The position numbers and the translations under genes were made by a program. Under the pieces are notes generated by a model. That model saw only the letters and a list, made by a program, of their open reading frames with translations, was not told where the DNA came from and ran no database searches. Shown one piece after another: positions 17,088 to 25,730 of a stretch of DNA of 64,000 nt (position 1 is its first letter; the number at the start of each line of letters is the position of its first letter). Origin of the DNA: Streptomyces sp. Tu 3180 (GTDB lineage Bacteria > Actinomycetota > Actinomycetes > Streptomycetales > Streptomycetaceae); the NCBI RefSeq assembly GCF_009852415.1, contig NZ_WOXS01000002.1:372001-436000 (forward strand). Direction: 5' to 3'.

Positions 17088-18341
17088 ATGACCACTTCTC
17101 AGTTCGAGCTTCGCTGTGTTGCCGAGCAGGAGTTCGTGCCCTGGGCACGCATGATCGCCGACACCTACGGCCTGGACCGGTCGGAGGAGGAGCTCGCCGA
17201 TCAGCGAGCCGCGACGGATCTCACCCGCACCCTGGCCGTGTTCGACGAGGGCGAGCCGGTCGCCGGGGCCTCCGTCTACAGCCGGACGCTGACCGTGCCC
17301 GGGGGCGTCCTGCCCGTGGCGGGAATCGCCTCCGTGGGCGTGGCCCCGACGCACCGCCGCCGCGGCATCCTCACCTCGATGATGCGCGCCCAGCTGACCG
17401 ACCTGCACGAGCAGCAGCGCGAGCCGGTCGCCGCGCTCCGCCCCTCCGAGGCCGGCATCTACGGACGGTACGGCTACGGCCCCGCGACGGTCGGCAACCG
17501 GATGCGCTGCGACCGGCGCGCCATGCGCTTTCGCCCGGACACCGACTTCGGTGACGGAACCGTCCGGCTGCACCACGCCGTCCAGGCCCGCCCCCTCCTC
17601 GAGGAGATCTACGACCGGGTCCGCGCCACTACGGTCGGCTGGCCCGACCGGCAGACGGCCCACTGGGCGGTGCGCCTCGCCGACCATCCGCACCGGCGCG
17701 GCGGCGCGACCTCGCTCCGGTTCGCCGTGCACCAGGAGCGCGACGGACGCGCCACCGGTTACGCGCTCTACCGGCACGGCTCCGCGCCGGACGGGCTCGG
17801 CGGCAGTACCGCGACGGTGGAAGTGGTGGAGCTGGCGGCGTGCTCGCGCCGGGCGTATGCGGCGCTGTGGCGCTTCCTCGCCGGGATCGACCTGGTGACC
17901 CGGATCGACTACGAGGGTGCCGTGGACGAGCCCTTGCCCCACCTGCTCGTCGAACCCCGGGCGGTCCAGGCCGCGCCGGTGGACCGCCTGTGGCTGCGGC
18001 TGGCCGACGTGGACAGGGCCTTGGCCGGCCGGAGTTACAGCCTTCCGCTGGACCTCGTGCTGGATGTGCGGGACGACTTCTGCCCGTGGAACGGCGGGCG
18101 CCACCGGCTGCAGGCGGAAGCGGGGAACGTCCTCTGCGAGCCCACGACCGCCCCGGCCGACCTACGGCTGACGGCGGCGGAACTCGGCGCCGTCTTCCTC
18201 GGCGGCACCTCGTTGGCCGCCCTCGCGGCCGCCGGCCTCGTCGGGGAACTGCGGCGCGGTGCGCTCTCCCGGGCCTCGGCGGCCTTCCGCGGCGAACGCG
18301 AACCCTGGTACCCCGGCGGCTGGGCCTTCCCGCTCTACTGA
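17088..18341 (+). CDS. Eis-type GNAT N-acetyltransferase
   Basis: This 417-residue protein has the Eis architecture. An N-terminal GNAT domain binds acetyl-CoA (SVGVAPTHRRRGILTSMM near residue 85), a second degenerate GNAT domain follows, and a C-terminal sterol-carrier-like domain ends in the Tyr-rich-type tail WYPGGWAFPLY. In Eis the C-terminal carboxylate takes part in catalysis. Family members acetylate amines, including aminoglycosides in mycobacteria. The real substrate here is unknown. It is monocistronic. Confidence 0.9.
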   Translation: MTTSQFELRCVAEQEFVPWARMIADTYGLDRSEEELADQRAATDLTRTLAVFDEGEPVAGASVYSRTLTVPGGVLPVAGIASVGVAPTHRRRGILTSMMRAQLTDLHEQQREPVAALRPSEAGIYGRYGYGPATVGNRMRCDRRAMRFRPDTDFGDGTVRLHHAVQARPLLEEIYDRVRATTVGWPDRQTAHWAVRLADHPHRRGGATSLRFAVHQERDGRATGYALYRHGSAPDGLGGSTATVEVVELAACSRRAYAALWRFLAGIDLVTRIDYEGAVDEPLPHLLVEPRAVQAAPVDRLWLRLADVDRALAGRSYSLPLDLVLDVRDDFCPWNGGRHRLQAEAGNVLCEPTTAPADLRLTAAELGAVFLGGTSLAALAAAGLVGELRRGALSRASAAFRGEREPWYPGGWAFPLY

Positions 18342-18588
18342 ACAGTCCTTCGGACGCCGCTGCTGAACAGCTGGACGCGGCAGAGCCTCATCAGCTGGGT
18401 GCCGCCGTCGACGCGCAGTGCACGACGGCTGGCGCCGTCTCCCCGGGACGCGGAGTCTGCTCGGCCGGGTTCACAGATCCTGCCTGCGGTTTCTCGCTGA
18501 TGTTCCGAGCGCCGGACGAAGCGTCGTACTCCAGTTGCGGGGCCGGCGGTTCCGGTGCCGGCCTACCGGGTGCCCGCGTCAGACGTCC

Positions 18589-18840
18589 GTGGAGCAGATA
18601 CCCGGCCTCACCCGCAGGCCTGGCCGGCGCACCGAGCGGCTGCGTTCCGCCCTGGCCGGCCGGGCCGGCGCCCGCTTGGCTGCCGTGCTCGGCATGTCCA
18701 TCCGCCGGAGTACGGGCTCACACGACTGGCACCGCTCTCGGGTGCGGGAGCTGGCCGGCGAGGGCGGGGCCCGCTGGTACGTGAAGGTCTCGCCCTCGGC
18801 AAGGGCCCCGCACGAAACCGGGAGGCCGAGGGTTCACGTG
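18589..18840 (+). pseudogene. Possible phosphotransferase remnant
   Basis: One frame from GTG 18589 reads like the N-lobe of an APH-type kinase (SHDWHRSRVRELAGEGGARW, then YVKVSPSA with a possible ATP-binding Lys) and then loses similarity. No downstream catalytic loop is present. The rest of 18342-18866 holds no gene I can support. Confidence 0.25.
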
Positions 18841-18866
18841 CGGGGCCGCTCACGAAGGGTGGGCCG

Positions 18867-20102
18867 TCAGACTCCGATCAGGGTGTACGTACCCGTACCG
18901 TCCTGCCTGCCGCTGGAGTACTGGCGTATGAACTCCCCGTCCGCGTACCGGTCGTGGCCCACCATGGAGCCGGTGTACTTGTTCTGCACACCGACCGTCG
19001 AGCTGCCGGGTACGTCGCGGTAGAGGTAGAACCGCTGGAGGTCGTCCTCCGTGCGGGGGGCGGTCATCAGGACCGCCCGTTCGGAGGCCGCGTTCTGCTC
19101 GGCGATGGTCGCGCACCCGCCGTTGCCCCCGTTCCGCAGGGACGCCTCGAGGATCCCGTTGCGCTCCGTCACGTTGCACAGGCGCCAGTTGTCCAGGTGG
19201 GCGCTGAAGATCGTCGGGGGCCGCAGGCGGACACCGTCGTCCGCCGGGAGCGGCGCGCCCCAGGACAGGGGCTTGCCGGGTACGGCGATCTTGCAGGCGC
19301 CGGCCGTGCAGTCGAGAGCTGCCCGCGCGCTACGCCCGGTGGCCTTGGGCTGTTCGGCGGACGTGCCGCTGGTGAGAGCCGAGCGCTGCACGAGGCGGTC
19401 CCGCTTCTGCTTCGCCGTCGGCGCCACCGCACCCGCCGGGTGCTCGGCCCCCACAGCGGCCGAGCCGCAGTCGAGGAGGTCTCGTGCCTTGGCCGTGATG
19501 CTGCCTGCGGGCGCACCGTCCTGGCAGCGCACCGCGCCTTCCCCAGGGGTGGTGTAGGTGGTGAAGCTGCCGCCGTCGGGCCCCTCGATCCATTTCAACG
19601 CCCGACTGCCGTCGCCTTGTCGGACGCGGTCGCAGTGGAGACTTCCGTCCGTACCGGTGACCTCCTTGGTGCCCTTGTAGACGCCGTAGTAGCCGGGCTG
19701 GCTGAAGTTCCACGTGACCGAATTCGACTCGGTGCTGGTGGAGGAGTGGTCGACCTCTACGTTCAGGCCCAGGCTCGCGCCGACCTCGCCGAGGGTCTCG
19801 ACGGCGGAACTGCCCTCGACATTGCCGTTGAGGCCGACGGAGACCGAGATGATCGTCTGGGTGCTGGTGCTGACGGCCTGGTTGCCGGTTGTGCCCTCGG
19901 TGACGTACCAGCCCTTGAAGTGGGTGACCGTCGGGGACACTTCGGTGGTCTTGATGTACGGGTGGCGTGTGCCGAGGTCGGCCGCCGTACAGGTGTCGCC
20001 GGGCAGGGGCGCCGTTGTCTCGGTAGGTGCCGCAGCAGCCGGTGAGGCGGCAAGGCTCATGGCGGTGACCGCCCAGGCGGCCGCCGTAGCGGTCACCGCC
20101 AT
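18867..20102 (-). CDS. Secreted protein of unknown function
   Basis: This 411-residue protein starts with a signal peptide (cleavage expected after SPAAAA near residue 25). A central stretch, about residues 75-135, alternates polar Ser/Thr and small hydrophobic residues (TSTQTIISVSVGLNGNVEGS, LGLNVEVDHSSTSTES), a beta-hairpin-like pattern seen in aerolysin-type pore formers but not diagnostic. The C-terminal 130 residues (AHLDNWRLCNVTERNGILE, RFYLYRDVPGSSTVGVQNKY) look like a beta-rich binding domain. Its ATG is 42 bases after the permease stop in the same direction, so it may be the tail of the frl operon. Confidence 0.75.
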   Translation of the reverse strand: MAVTATAAAWAVTAMSLAASPAAAAPTETTAPLPGDTCTAADLGTRHPYIKTTEVSPTVTHFKGWYVTEGTTGNQAVSTSTQTIISVSVGLNGNVEGSSAVETLGEVGASLGLNVEVDHSSTSTESNSVTWNFSQPGYYGVYKGTKEVTGTDGSLHCDRVRQGDGSRALKWIEGPDGGSFTTYTTPGEGAVRCQDGAPAGSITAKARDLLDCGSAAVGAEHPAGAVAPTAKQKRDRLVQRSALTSGTSAEQPKATGRSARAALDCTAGACKIAVPGKPLSWGAPLPADDGVRLRPPTIFSAHLDNWRLCNVTERNGILEASLRNGGNGGCATIAEQNAASERAVLMTAPRTEDDLQRFYLYRDVPGSSTVGVQNKYTGSMVGHDRYADGEFIRQYSSGRQDGTGTYTLIGV

Positions 20103-20144
20103 GAGTGATCTGCCGATGTGGCTGACGGGTCTTACCGGGGGCGT

Positions 20145-20981
20145 TCACTTGCCGACGCCGTCGGCCAGGCCCTTGACGATGTAGCGCTGGCCGAAGAGGA
20201 ACAGGAGCACGACGGGGACCGCGGCGATCACCATGCCGGCGAACACGACGGGAAAGTCCGTGCCGTGCTTGCTCATCAGGCTCGTCAGGCCGACCGGCAG
20301 GGTCTGCACGTCACTGCCGTTGGTGAACACCATGGCGAACAGGTATTCGTTCCACGCGAAGAGCACGTGCAGCAGGACGGTGGACGTGATGACGGGCTTG
20401 CACATCGGCAGGATGATCCGCCAGAACGCGGTCCAGCGGCCGGCCCCGTCGATCTGCGCCGCCTCGTCCACCTCGCGCGGCAGGTCGATCATGTAGGCGC
20501 GGATGAGGAAGGTGGTGAAGGGGACACGGAAGGCCGTGTAGAGGATGAGCAGTGCCCAGAAGCTGTTGTACAGGCCGATCGACTGGAACATGCGCACCAG
20601 CGGGACCAGGGCGACGGTCGGGGTGAGCATGAGGCCGCCCAGGATGACGGCGGTGAGCACCTTGTTGAACGGGATGTTCACCCGCGTCAGTCCGTACGCC
20701 GCCCAGGCACTGATGAAGACGGTCGCCACCGTGGACGTCACCGTGACCAGGACGCTGGTCGCGAGGTAGTCGCTGACGCCGCGGTTCCACGCGTCGCGGT
20801 AGTTGCCGAAGCTCAGGTCGGTGGGGAGCGCGAAGGGGTTGCCGAAGAGTTCGGCGTTGGTCTTGAAGCCGTTCAGGATCATCCACAGCAGCGGGTAGAG
20901 CACCACGACCGCGAGACTCAGCAGGAAGGCCCACATGAACAGGCGCGCGATGACGCCGAGGAAGCCGAGACGGCTCACCAT
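20145..20981 (-). CDS. Sugar ABC transporter permease, MalG-type
   Basis: This 278-residue protein has six predicted membrane spans and the MalG-class EAA loop (EVDEAAQIDGAGRWTAFWRI near residue 185) that docks the ATPase. It overlaps the upstream permease by seven bases. With the binding protein at 21891 it forms a carbohydrate importer. No ATPase is encoded nearby, so it probably borrows the shared MsiK ATPase, as is usual for Streptomyces sugar importers. The adjacent deglycase and kinase point to fructosamine substrates. Confidence 0.93.
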   Translation of the reverse strand: MVSRLGFLGVIARLFMWAFLLSLAVVVLYPLLWMILNGFKTNAELFGNPFALPTDLSFGNYRDAWNRGVSDYLATSVLVTVTSTVATVFISAWAAYGLTRVNIPFNKVLTAVILGGLMLTPTVALVPLVRMFQSIGLYNSFWALLILYTAFRVPFTTFLIRAYMIDLPREVDEAAQIDGAGRWTAFWRIILPMCKPVITSTVLLHVLFAWNEYLFAMVFTNGSDVQTLPVGLTSLMSKHGTDFPVVFAGMVIAAVPVVLLFLFGQRYIVKGLADGVGK

Positions 20982-21862
20982 TCCACCCTTCTTCTCCGGG
21001 TGAACCACAGCTGTGCCATCGCGATCGTGAGGGTGATCACGAAGATGACGGTGCCGATGGCAGCGGCGTGGCCGAAGTCGTTGCGTACGAATCCGTTGCG
21101 GTACAGCCACGTGCCGAGCACGTGGGTCGAGTTGTCGGGTCCGCCGCTGGTCATCACCATGACCTCGTTGAACACCTGGAAGGCGCCCGACACGGTGACC
21201 AGGACCATGAGTCCGGTCATCTCCCGCACGAGCGGGAGCGTGACCTGGAAGAAGCGGCGGACGGGTCCGGCGCCGTCCAGGGCGGCCGCTTCGTGGAGCT
21301 CCGCGGGGATCCGCTGGATGGCGACGGCGAACAGCAGCGTCGAGTAGCCGAAGCCCTGCCACTGGCTCATCGCGATGACCGCCGTCATGGCGGTGCTCTC
21401 CTGGCCCAGCCAGGCGTGGTCGAACGTGCCGGGCGCGACCGCCTCCAGGGCGTGGTTGAGCAGGCCGAGGTTGGGCTCGTAGACGAAGTAGAAGAGCAGT
21501 CCCGCGACGGTCAGTGAGATCGCGGAGGGGATGAAGTAGATCGTCCGGAGGGTGCGCTGCCACCGCGTACTGCGGATGCTCTCGACGAGTGCGGCCAGCA
21601 GGAGGGCACCGAAGACCTGGAAGACGACCGACAGCAGGGCGTACCAGAGGTTGTTGGTGAAGGAGGTCCAGAAGACCGGGTCGGCGAACAGGTCGCGGTA
21701 GTTGTCCAGGCCGACGAACTGCTGGCTGCCGCTGTAGATGTCCCAGGTCAGAGTGGAGTAGCCGAAGTTCTGGACGAGCGGGAGGTAGACGAAGACCGCG
21801 AGCAGGACGAGGGCCGGCACGGTCCACGCGAGCCCGGCTGCTCTTCGGCACAGAGTGCGCAC
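20975..21862 (-). CDS. Sugar ABC transporter permease, MalF-type
   Basis: This 295-residue protein has six membrane spans and the EAA loop ELHEAAALDGAGPVRRFFQV near residue 205, typical of the first permease of CUT1 importers. GTG 21862 was chosen because GAAGGGA lies just upstream and the N-terminus then matches the family length. It is in the same operon as the binding protein (28 bases upstream) and the second permease (overlapping). Confidence 0.92.
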   Translation of the reverse strand: MRTLCRRAAGLAWTVPALVLLAVFVYLPLVQNFGYSTLTWDIYSGSQQFVGLDNYRDLFADPVFWTSFTNNLWYALLSVVFQVFGALLLAALVESIRSTRWQRTLRTIYFIPSAISLTVAGLLFYFVYEPNLGLLNHALEAVAPGTFDHAWLGQESTAMTAVIAMSQWQGFGYSTLLFAVAIQRIPAELHEAAALDGAGPVRRFFQVTLPLVREMTGLMVLVTVSGAFQVFNEVMVMTSGGPDNSTHVLGTWLYRNGFVRNDFGHAAAIGTVIFVITLTIAMAQLWFTRRRRVEW

Positions 21863-21890
21863 CGGATTGATTCCCTTCAGCCCGCGCCGG

Positions 21891-23210
21891 TCACTCGGCG
21901 GAGTCGGAGGCCCGGCGCACGCCGTCCATGACCTGCTCGGGCGACTTGCTGCCGCTGATGAGGGCCTCGCCGCCGGCCAGCCACGCGTCGGCGACCTCCG
22001 GCGCGGTGACCATGTCCAGCCAGCCGGCGAGCCGCGGGGCCTCATTGACCAGGTCGATCCCCTCCTGGACGGCCTTGCTGGACGTCTGCGGCGTCACCGC
22101 GCCGACCACGGTGCTCGGCTGACCGTAGGGCGGCGCGGACAGGGTCCTCGCGTGGGCGGTGCTCGTCACGAACTTCATGAAGTCGACGGCGAGAGCCGCG
22201 CGCGGCGACCGGGCGTTGACGAAGTACCCCTCGGGCGCGCCCTCGACGACCTTCGGGTTTCCCTTGGCCTCGGCGGCGGCGGGCAGCGGGAAGATGCCCA
22301 GGTTCCCGGGCTTGAGCATGCCGCCGGAGGTGGTGTTGTCGAATTCCAGGATCTCCTGGTAGTACATGGCGGCCTTCCCCTGCCCGAAGGCCTCCTGTGC
22401 CGAGGTGTAGAGGACGCCGTTGGTGCCGCGTCCGGTGTCGGTGCAGTCGGACACCAGGGTCTTGAACTGCTTGAGGGCGACCAGGTAGCCCGGGTCGTCC
22501 CAGGTGGCGGTCTTCGGGTCGTAGTCGGCCTCGCGGACGTCGGTCGGCACGTTGTGGGCGAAGAGCTGCTGGAGGTAGTGCAGGGCGGGCCAGCCGTCCT
22601 TGTTGCCGAAGGCGATGGGCTCGTAGCCGGCTTCCCGCAGGTCCGGGCAGGCGGCGATCAGCTCTTCGAAGGTCTTCGGCACGTCGACGCCGGCCTTGTC
22701 GAAGGCAGACTTGTTGTAGCCCATGAACTTGCCGTTGTTGTACAGCGGGACGCCGTAGTAGCGGCCGTCGTGGGCGAACGCCGACAGCGCCGACTCACCG
22801 AAGGTCCTGCCCCACGCGGTGTCGGGGCCGATCACCTGGGTGAGGTCCGCCGCGCGGCCTCCGCGGATGAAGTTCTCCGCCCAGTTGCCCGTCCAGGTGA
22901 AGTAGATGTCGGGCAGGGCGTCCGACGCGGTGAGCGTCTTGGTCTTGTCCTTGATGCTCTGGTCGGTCTCCTGGATCAGCTCGACGTTCACCTCGGGGTG
23001 CTTGCGCTCGTACGCGGCGGCGAGGTCTTCGAAGTAGGGCTCCAGGGGCTCGCCGGCGAACTTGGTGAGGATGCTCAGGGTGCCGGAGTGCTCCGGCTTC
23101 GCGGTCACGTCGGCCACGGGACCCTTCGCCGGTCCGGCGAAGCAGCCGGTGAGGGCGAGTGCCGAGGCCCCGAGGAGTGCCGCGGACCGCGTCAGTGCAC
23201 GTGTGCGCAT
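21891..23210 (-). CDS. Sugar-binding lipoprotein of fructosamine-type importer
   Basis: This 439-residue extracellular binding protein has a lipoprotein signal (ALALTGC, Cys23) and the family-1 fold: GTLSILTKFAGEPLEPYFED near residue 45, TWTGNWAENFIRGGRAADLT near 105, and YYGVPLYNNGKFMGYNKSAF. It delivers substrate to the two permeases downstream. It is divergent to the deglycase, with two LacI-type operators between them. Confidence 0.92.
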   Translation of the reverse strand: MRTRALTRSAALLGASALALTGCFAGPAKGPVADVTAKPEHSGTLSILTKFAGEPLEPYFEDLAAAYERKHPEVNVELIQETDQSIKDKTKTLTASDALPDIYFTWTGNWAENFIRGGRAADLTQVIGPDTAWGRTFGESALSAFAHDGRYYGVPLYNNGKFMGYNKSAFDKAGVDVPKTFEELIAACPDLREAGYEPIAFGNKDGWPALHYLQQLFAHNVPTDVREADYDPKTATWDDPGYLVALKQFKTLVSDCTDTGRGTNGVLYTSAQEAFGQGKAAMYYQEILEFDNTTSGGMLKPGNLGIFPLPAAAEAKGNPKVVEGAPEGYFVNARSPRAALAVDFMKFVTSTAHARTLSAPPYGQPSTVVGAVTPQTSSKAVQEGIDLVNEAPRLAGWLDMVTAPEVADAWLAGGEALISGSKSPEQVMDGVRRASDSAE

Positions 23211-23318
23211 GGGCGTCCTTTCGTCGATGGGAGGGCCCGCCGAAGGCGCGGGCGCGTCGGATCCGCTGCGGGGTGTCCGGGGGACGGCCGCTGGCGTGCG
23301 GCGACTGTACAGAGAATC

Positions 23319-23332
23319 TGATACCGGTACCA
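23319..23332. promoter_or_regulatory. LacI-type operator, site 1
   Basis: TGATACCGGTACCA is an imperfect copy of the perfect palindrome at 23509 and lies 109 bases before the binding-protein start. It is a likely binding site for the LacI regulator at 25731. Confidence 0.65.
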
Positions 23333-23508
23333 GAGCCGGAGCGAAGATCTTCTGCGGAAAGGCGTGAGGGTATGCCGCAGCGCGACTGCTCCCCTCCGCG
23401 CGGATTGATGAAACAGCAGATCAGAGCGCTTGTCGGGTGGGCCGCACGCCTGCGGGAGCCTCACCGCTGTTGACGCCGTCGATGCGCTGTGTCAGCGTGT
23501 GGCCCGCG

Positions 23509-23522
23509 TGATACCGGTATCA
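23509..23522. promoter_or_regulatory. LacI-type operator, site 2 (perfect palindrome)
   Basis: TGATACCGGTATCA is a perfect 14-bp palindrome with the central CG of LacI-family operators, 48 bases before the deglycase ATG. Two copies about 190 bases apart in a divergent promoter suggest joint control, possibly with looping. Confidence 0.75.
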
Positions 23523-23569
23523 GGTCGCTCAGCGCCGCCGGCCGCACCCGTTCCCGAAAGGACGCGAAG

Positions 23570-24571
23570 ATGCTCGGATTCGATGAGCCGGAATTCCTCT
23601 CCCAGCTGGCGAGCACGGTGGCCCTGCGCCCCCGGATCGAGGAACTCGCCGACCGCCTCACGGACGACGGCTTCGACAACCTCTTCCTCGTCGGTGCCGG
23701 CGGCACCTACGCCCAGATGTGGCCGTACGAACAGCTCGCCCGCCGCACCTCGACGCTGCCCGTCCACGCCGTCATCGCGGCGGAGCTGGTCACCGGGGCG
23801 GAGGCGACGCTCGGTGAGCGCTCGGTCGCCGTCTTCACCTCGGTGTCGGGCACCACCGAGGACAGCCTCCGGGCCATCGAGTACTGCAAGGCGAGGGGGG
23901 TTCGCACCGTCGGGTTCACGGGCTACGCCGAGTCCCCCGTCGCCCGGAGCGTGGACGTGGCCCTCGTCTCCGAGCCGAAGGCCTGGCCCTTCGACCCGCA
24001 GATGCTGCTGCTCATGGGGCGGCTGCTCGCGCGCCGGGGCGAGTTCGAGGGGTACGACAAGCTCGCCGGTGAACTCGCCGGACTGCCCGGCGTCCTGCTC
24101 GACGTGGCACGGCGGGCCGAGTCGACGGCCGCCGCCTTCGCCGAGGCCCACAAGGACACCGACTACCACTTCCTGGTCGGCGGCGGAAACCTGTGGGGGT
24201 TCACCTACCTGTACTCCATGTGCATCCTCGAGGAGATGCAGTGGCTGCGCACCACCCGCGTGCACAGCGCCGAGTTCTTCCACGGCTCCCTGGAACTCCT
24301 CGAAGAGGACACGAGCGTGCTCGTCTTCCAGGGAGAGGACGAGACCCGCGCCCTCACCGACCGGGTCGAGGCCTTCGCCAAGCGCATCTCCCGCGACGTG
24401 ACCGTCTTCGACACCCGCGACTACCCGCTGCCCGGCGTCAGTCCCGAGTTCCGCGGCCTGCTCGCACCGCTGGTGCTCGACACCGTCATGGGCCGGGTCA
24501 GCAAGCACCTGGAGAGGGTGCGCGGACACTCGCTCGACCTGCGCCGCTACTACCGCGTCATGGACTACTGA
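23570..24571 (+). CDS. SIS-domain sugar isomerase, FrlB-like deglycase
   Basis: This 333-residue protein has two SIS domains: FLVGAGGTYAQMWPYEQLA near residue 45, FTSVSGTTEDSLRAIEYCK near 92, and FLVGGGNLWGFTYLYSM near 203. HSAEFFHGSLELLEED near 240 resembles the catalytic segment of the deglycases FrlB and FraB. These split fructoselysine-6-phosphate type compounds into glucose-6-phosphate and an amine. The adjacent PfkB kinase and importer complete a fructosamine pathway. The exact amino group is not determined. Confidence 0.85.
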   Translation: MLGFDEPEFLSQLASTVALRPRIEELADRLTDDGFDNLFLVGAGGTYAQMWPYEQLARRTSTLPVHAVIAAELVTGAEATLGERSVAVFTSVSGTTEDSLRAIEYCKARGVRTVGFTGYAESPVARSVDVALVSEPKAWPFDPQMLLLMGRLLARRGEFEGYDKLAGELAGLPGVLLDVARRAESTAAAFAEAHKDTDYHFLVGGGNLWGFTYLYSMCILEEMQWLRTTRVHSAEFFHGSLELLEEDTSVLVFQGEDETRALTDRVEAFAKRISRDVTVFDTRDYPLPGVSPEFRGLLAPLVLDTVMGRVSKHLERVRGHSLDLRRYYRVMDY

Positions 24572-24579
24572 GACACGCG

Positions 24580-24626
24580 GCCGGCCGCTGCCGCACCGGG
24601 GAAGGACCCCGGCGGCAGCGGCCGGC
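24580..24626 (+). terminator. Strong hairpin after the deglycase gene
   Basis: GCCGGCCGCTGCCG (24580-24593) pairs perfectly with 24613-24626, and an inner CCGGGG/CCCCGG extends the stem to an AAGGA loop. It starts eight bases after the deglycase stop. It may terminate or reduce read-through into the kinase. Confidence 0.75.
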
Positions 24627-24815
24627 GCGACCCGGTGCGGCGCCCTCGTCCCGCCCGGGAGCTGCGGCGCACGACCGTCGTCTCGCTTCCGCCGTCTTGC
24701 TTCCGCACGGTCCGCAGTCCGCAGTTCGCACCCGCCGCCCGGCACCGAGTCCGGTGCCGGGCGCCCGTCCGTGCCCCCGCCCCGTGGCGTGCCGGGCCAG
24801 CGCACAGGAGAACCC

Positions 24816-25688
24816 ATGAGAGTCCTTGGCTTCGGCGACAACATCGTCGACCGGTTCGTCGACCGCGGCGTCGACTACCCGGGCGGCAACAGCGTGAACG
24901 TGGCCGTCTACGCCAGACGCCTCGGCCTGGAGGCGGCGTACCTCGGAGTGTTCGGCGACGACGCCCTCGGCCGCTTCCTGCGCGAGGCCATCGCCGACAC
25001 CGGGGTGGCCGTCGACCACTGCGCCGTGCGCGACGGCGAGAGCGGCGTGTCCACCCTCCGGGTCGACTCCGGCGACCGTGTCTTCCTCGGCTGGAACGGA
25101 GGCGGCGTCACCGTGCGCGAGCCGCTGGTCCTCGACAGCGGTCTGCTCGCCTACGTGTCCTCCTTCGACCTGGTGCACTCCAGCGTGTACTCGGGCAGCG
25201 AGGGCGAACTGCCCAAGCTCGCCGGTCTCGAGACGCTCACGACCTTCGACCTGTCCAGCGAGGAGGAGTACCGCACGCCCGGCTACCTGGACCGGGTCTG
25301 CCCGTACGCCGACCTCGTGCTGCTGTCCTGCTCCCACCTGGACGAGACGGCCACCCGCGACCTGCTGGCCGAGGCGGTGCGGCGCGGCGCCGGACTCGCC
25401 CTCGCCACCCGAGGCGCCGAGGGCGCCGTCGCCCACGACGGCCGCACGACCGTGGCGGCGCCTGCCCGCCCCCTGGACAGCGGGGCACCCCTCGTCGACA
25501 CGATGGGCTGCGGTGACGCCTTCCTCGCCGGTTTCGTGGTCTCGCTGCTGCGCGCGGGATGGCGGAGACCGACCCCGCCCGACCGTCACCAGCTGGAACG
25601 CGCGCTGCACGACGGCGCGGACGCCGCCCACGACCAGTGCTTCACCGAGGCGGCATTCGGCCGTGGCCGGCCCACCGGCTGTGTCTAG
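24816..25688 (+). CDS. PfkB-family kinase, FrlD-like (fructoselysine 6-kinase)
   Basis: This 290-residue ribokinase-family enzyme has the N-terminal substrate motif GGNSVNVAVYARRLGLEA near residue 23 and the C-terminal PfkB signature VDTMGCGDAFLAGFVVSLL near 228, with the catalytic Asp in GCGDAF. It would phosphorylate the imported fructosamine at C6 for the deglycase. An AGGAG ribosome site precedes ATG 24816. The call as FrlD rests on the neighbours as much as on the protein. Confidence 0.85.
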   Translation: MRVLGFGDNIVDRFVDRGVDYPGGNSVNVAVYARRLGLEAAYLGVFGDDALGRFLREAIADTGVAVDHCAVRDGESGVSTLRVDSGDRVFLGWNGGGVTVREPLVLDSGLLAYVSSFDLVHSSVYSGSEGELPKLAGLETLTTFDLSSEEEYRTPGYLDRVCPYADLVLLSCSHLDETATRDLLAEAVRRGAGLALATRGAEGAVAHDGRTTVAAPARPLDSGAPLVDTMGCGDAFLAGFVVSLLRAGWRRPTPPDRHQLERALHDGADAAHDQCFTEAAFGRGRPTGCV

Positions 25689-25730
25689 CATGTGGACAGC
25701 CGTCGATCACGAGAAGCGAGGTACCGAGCG

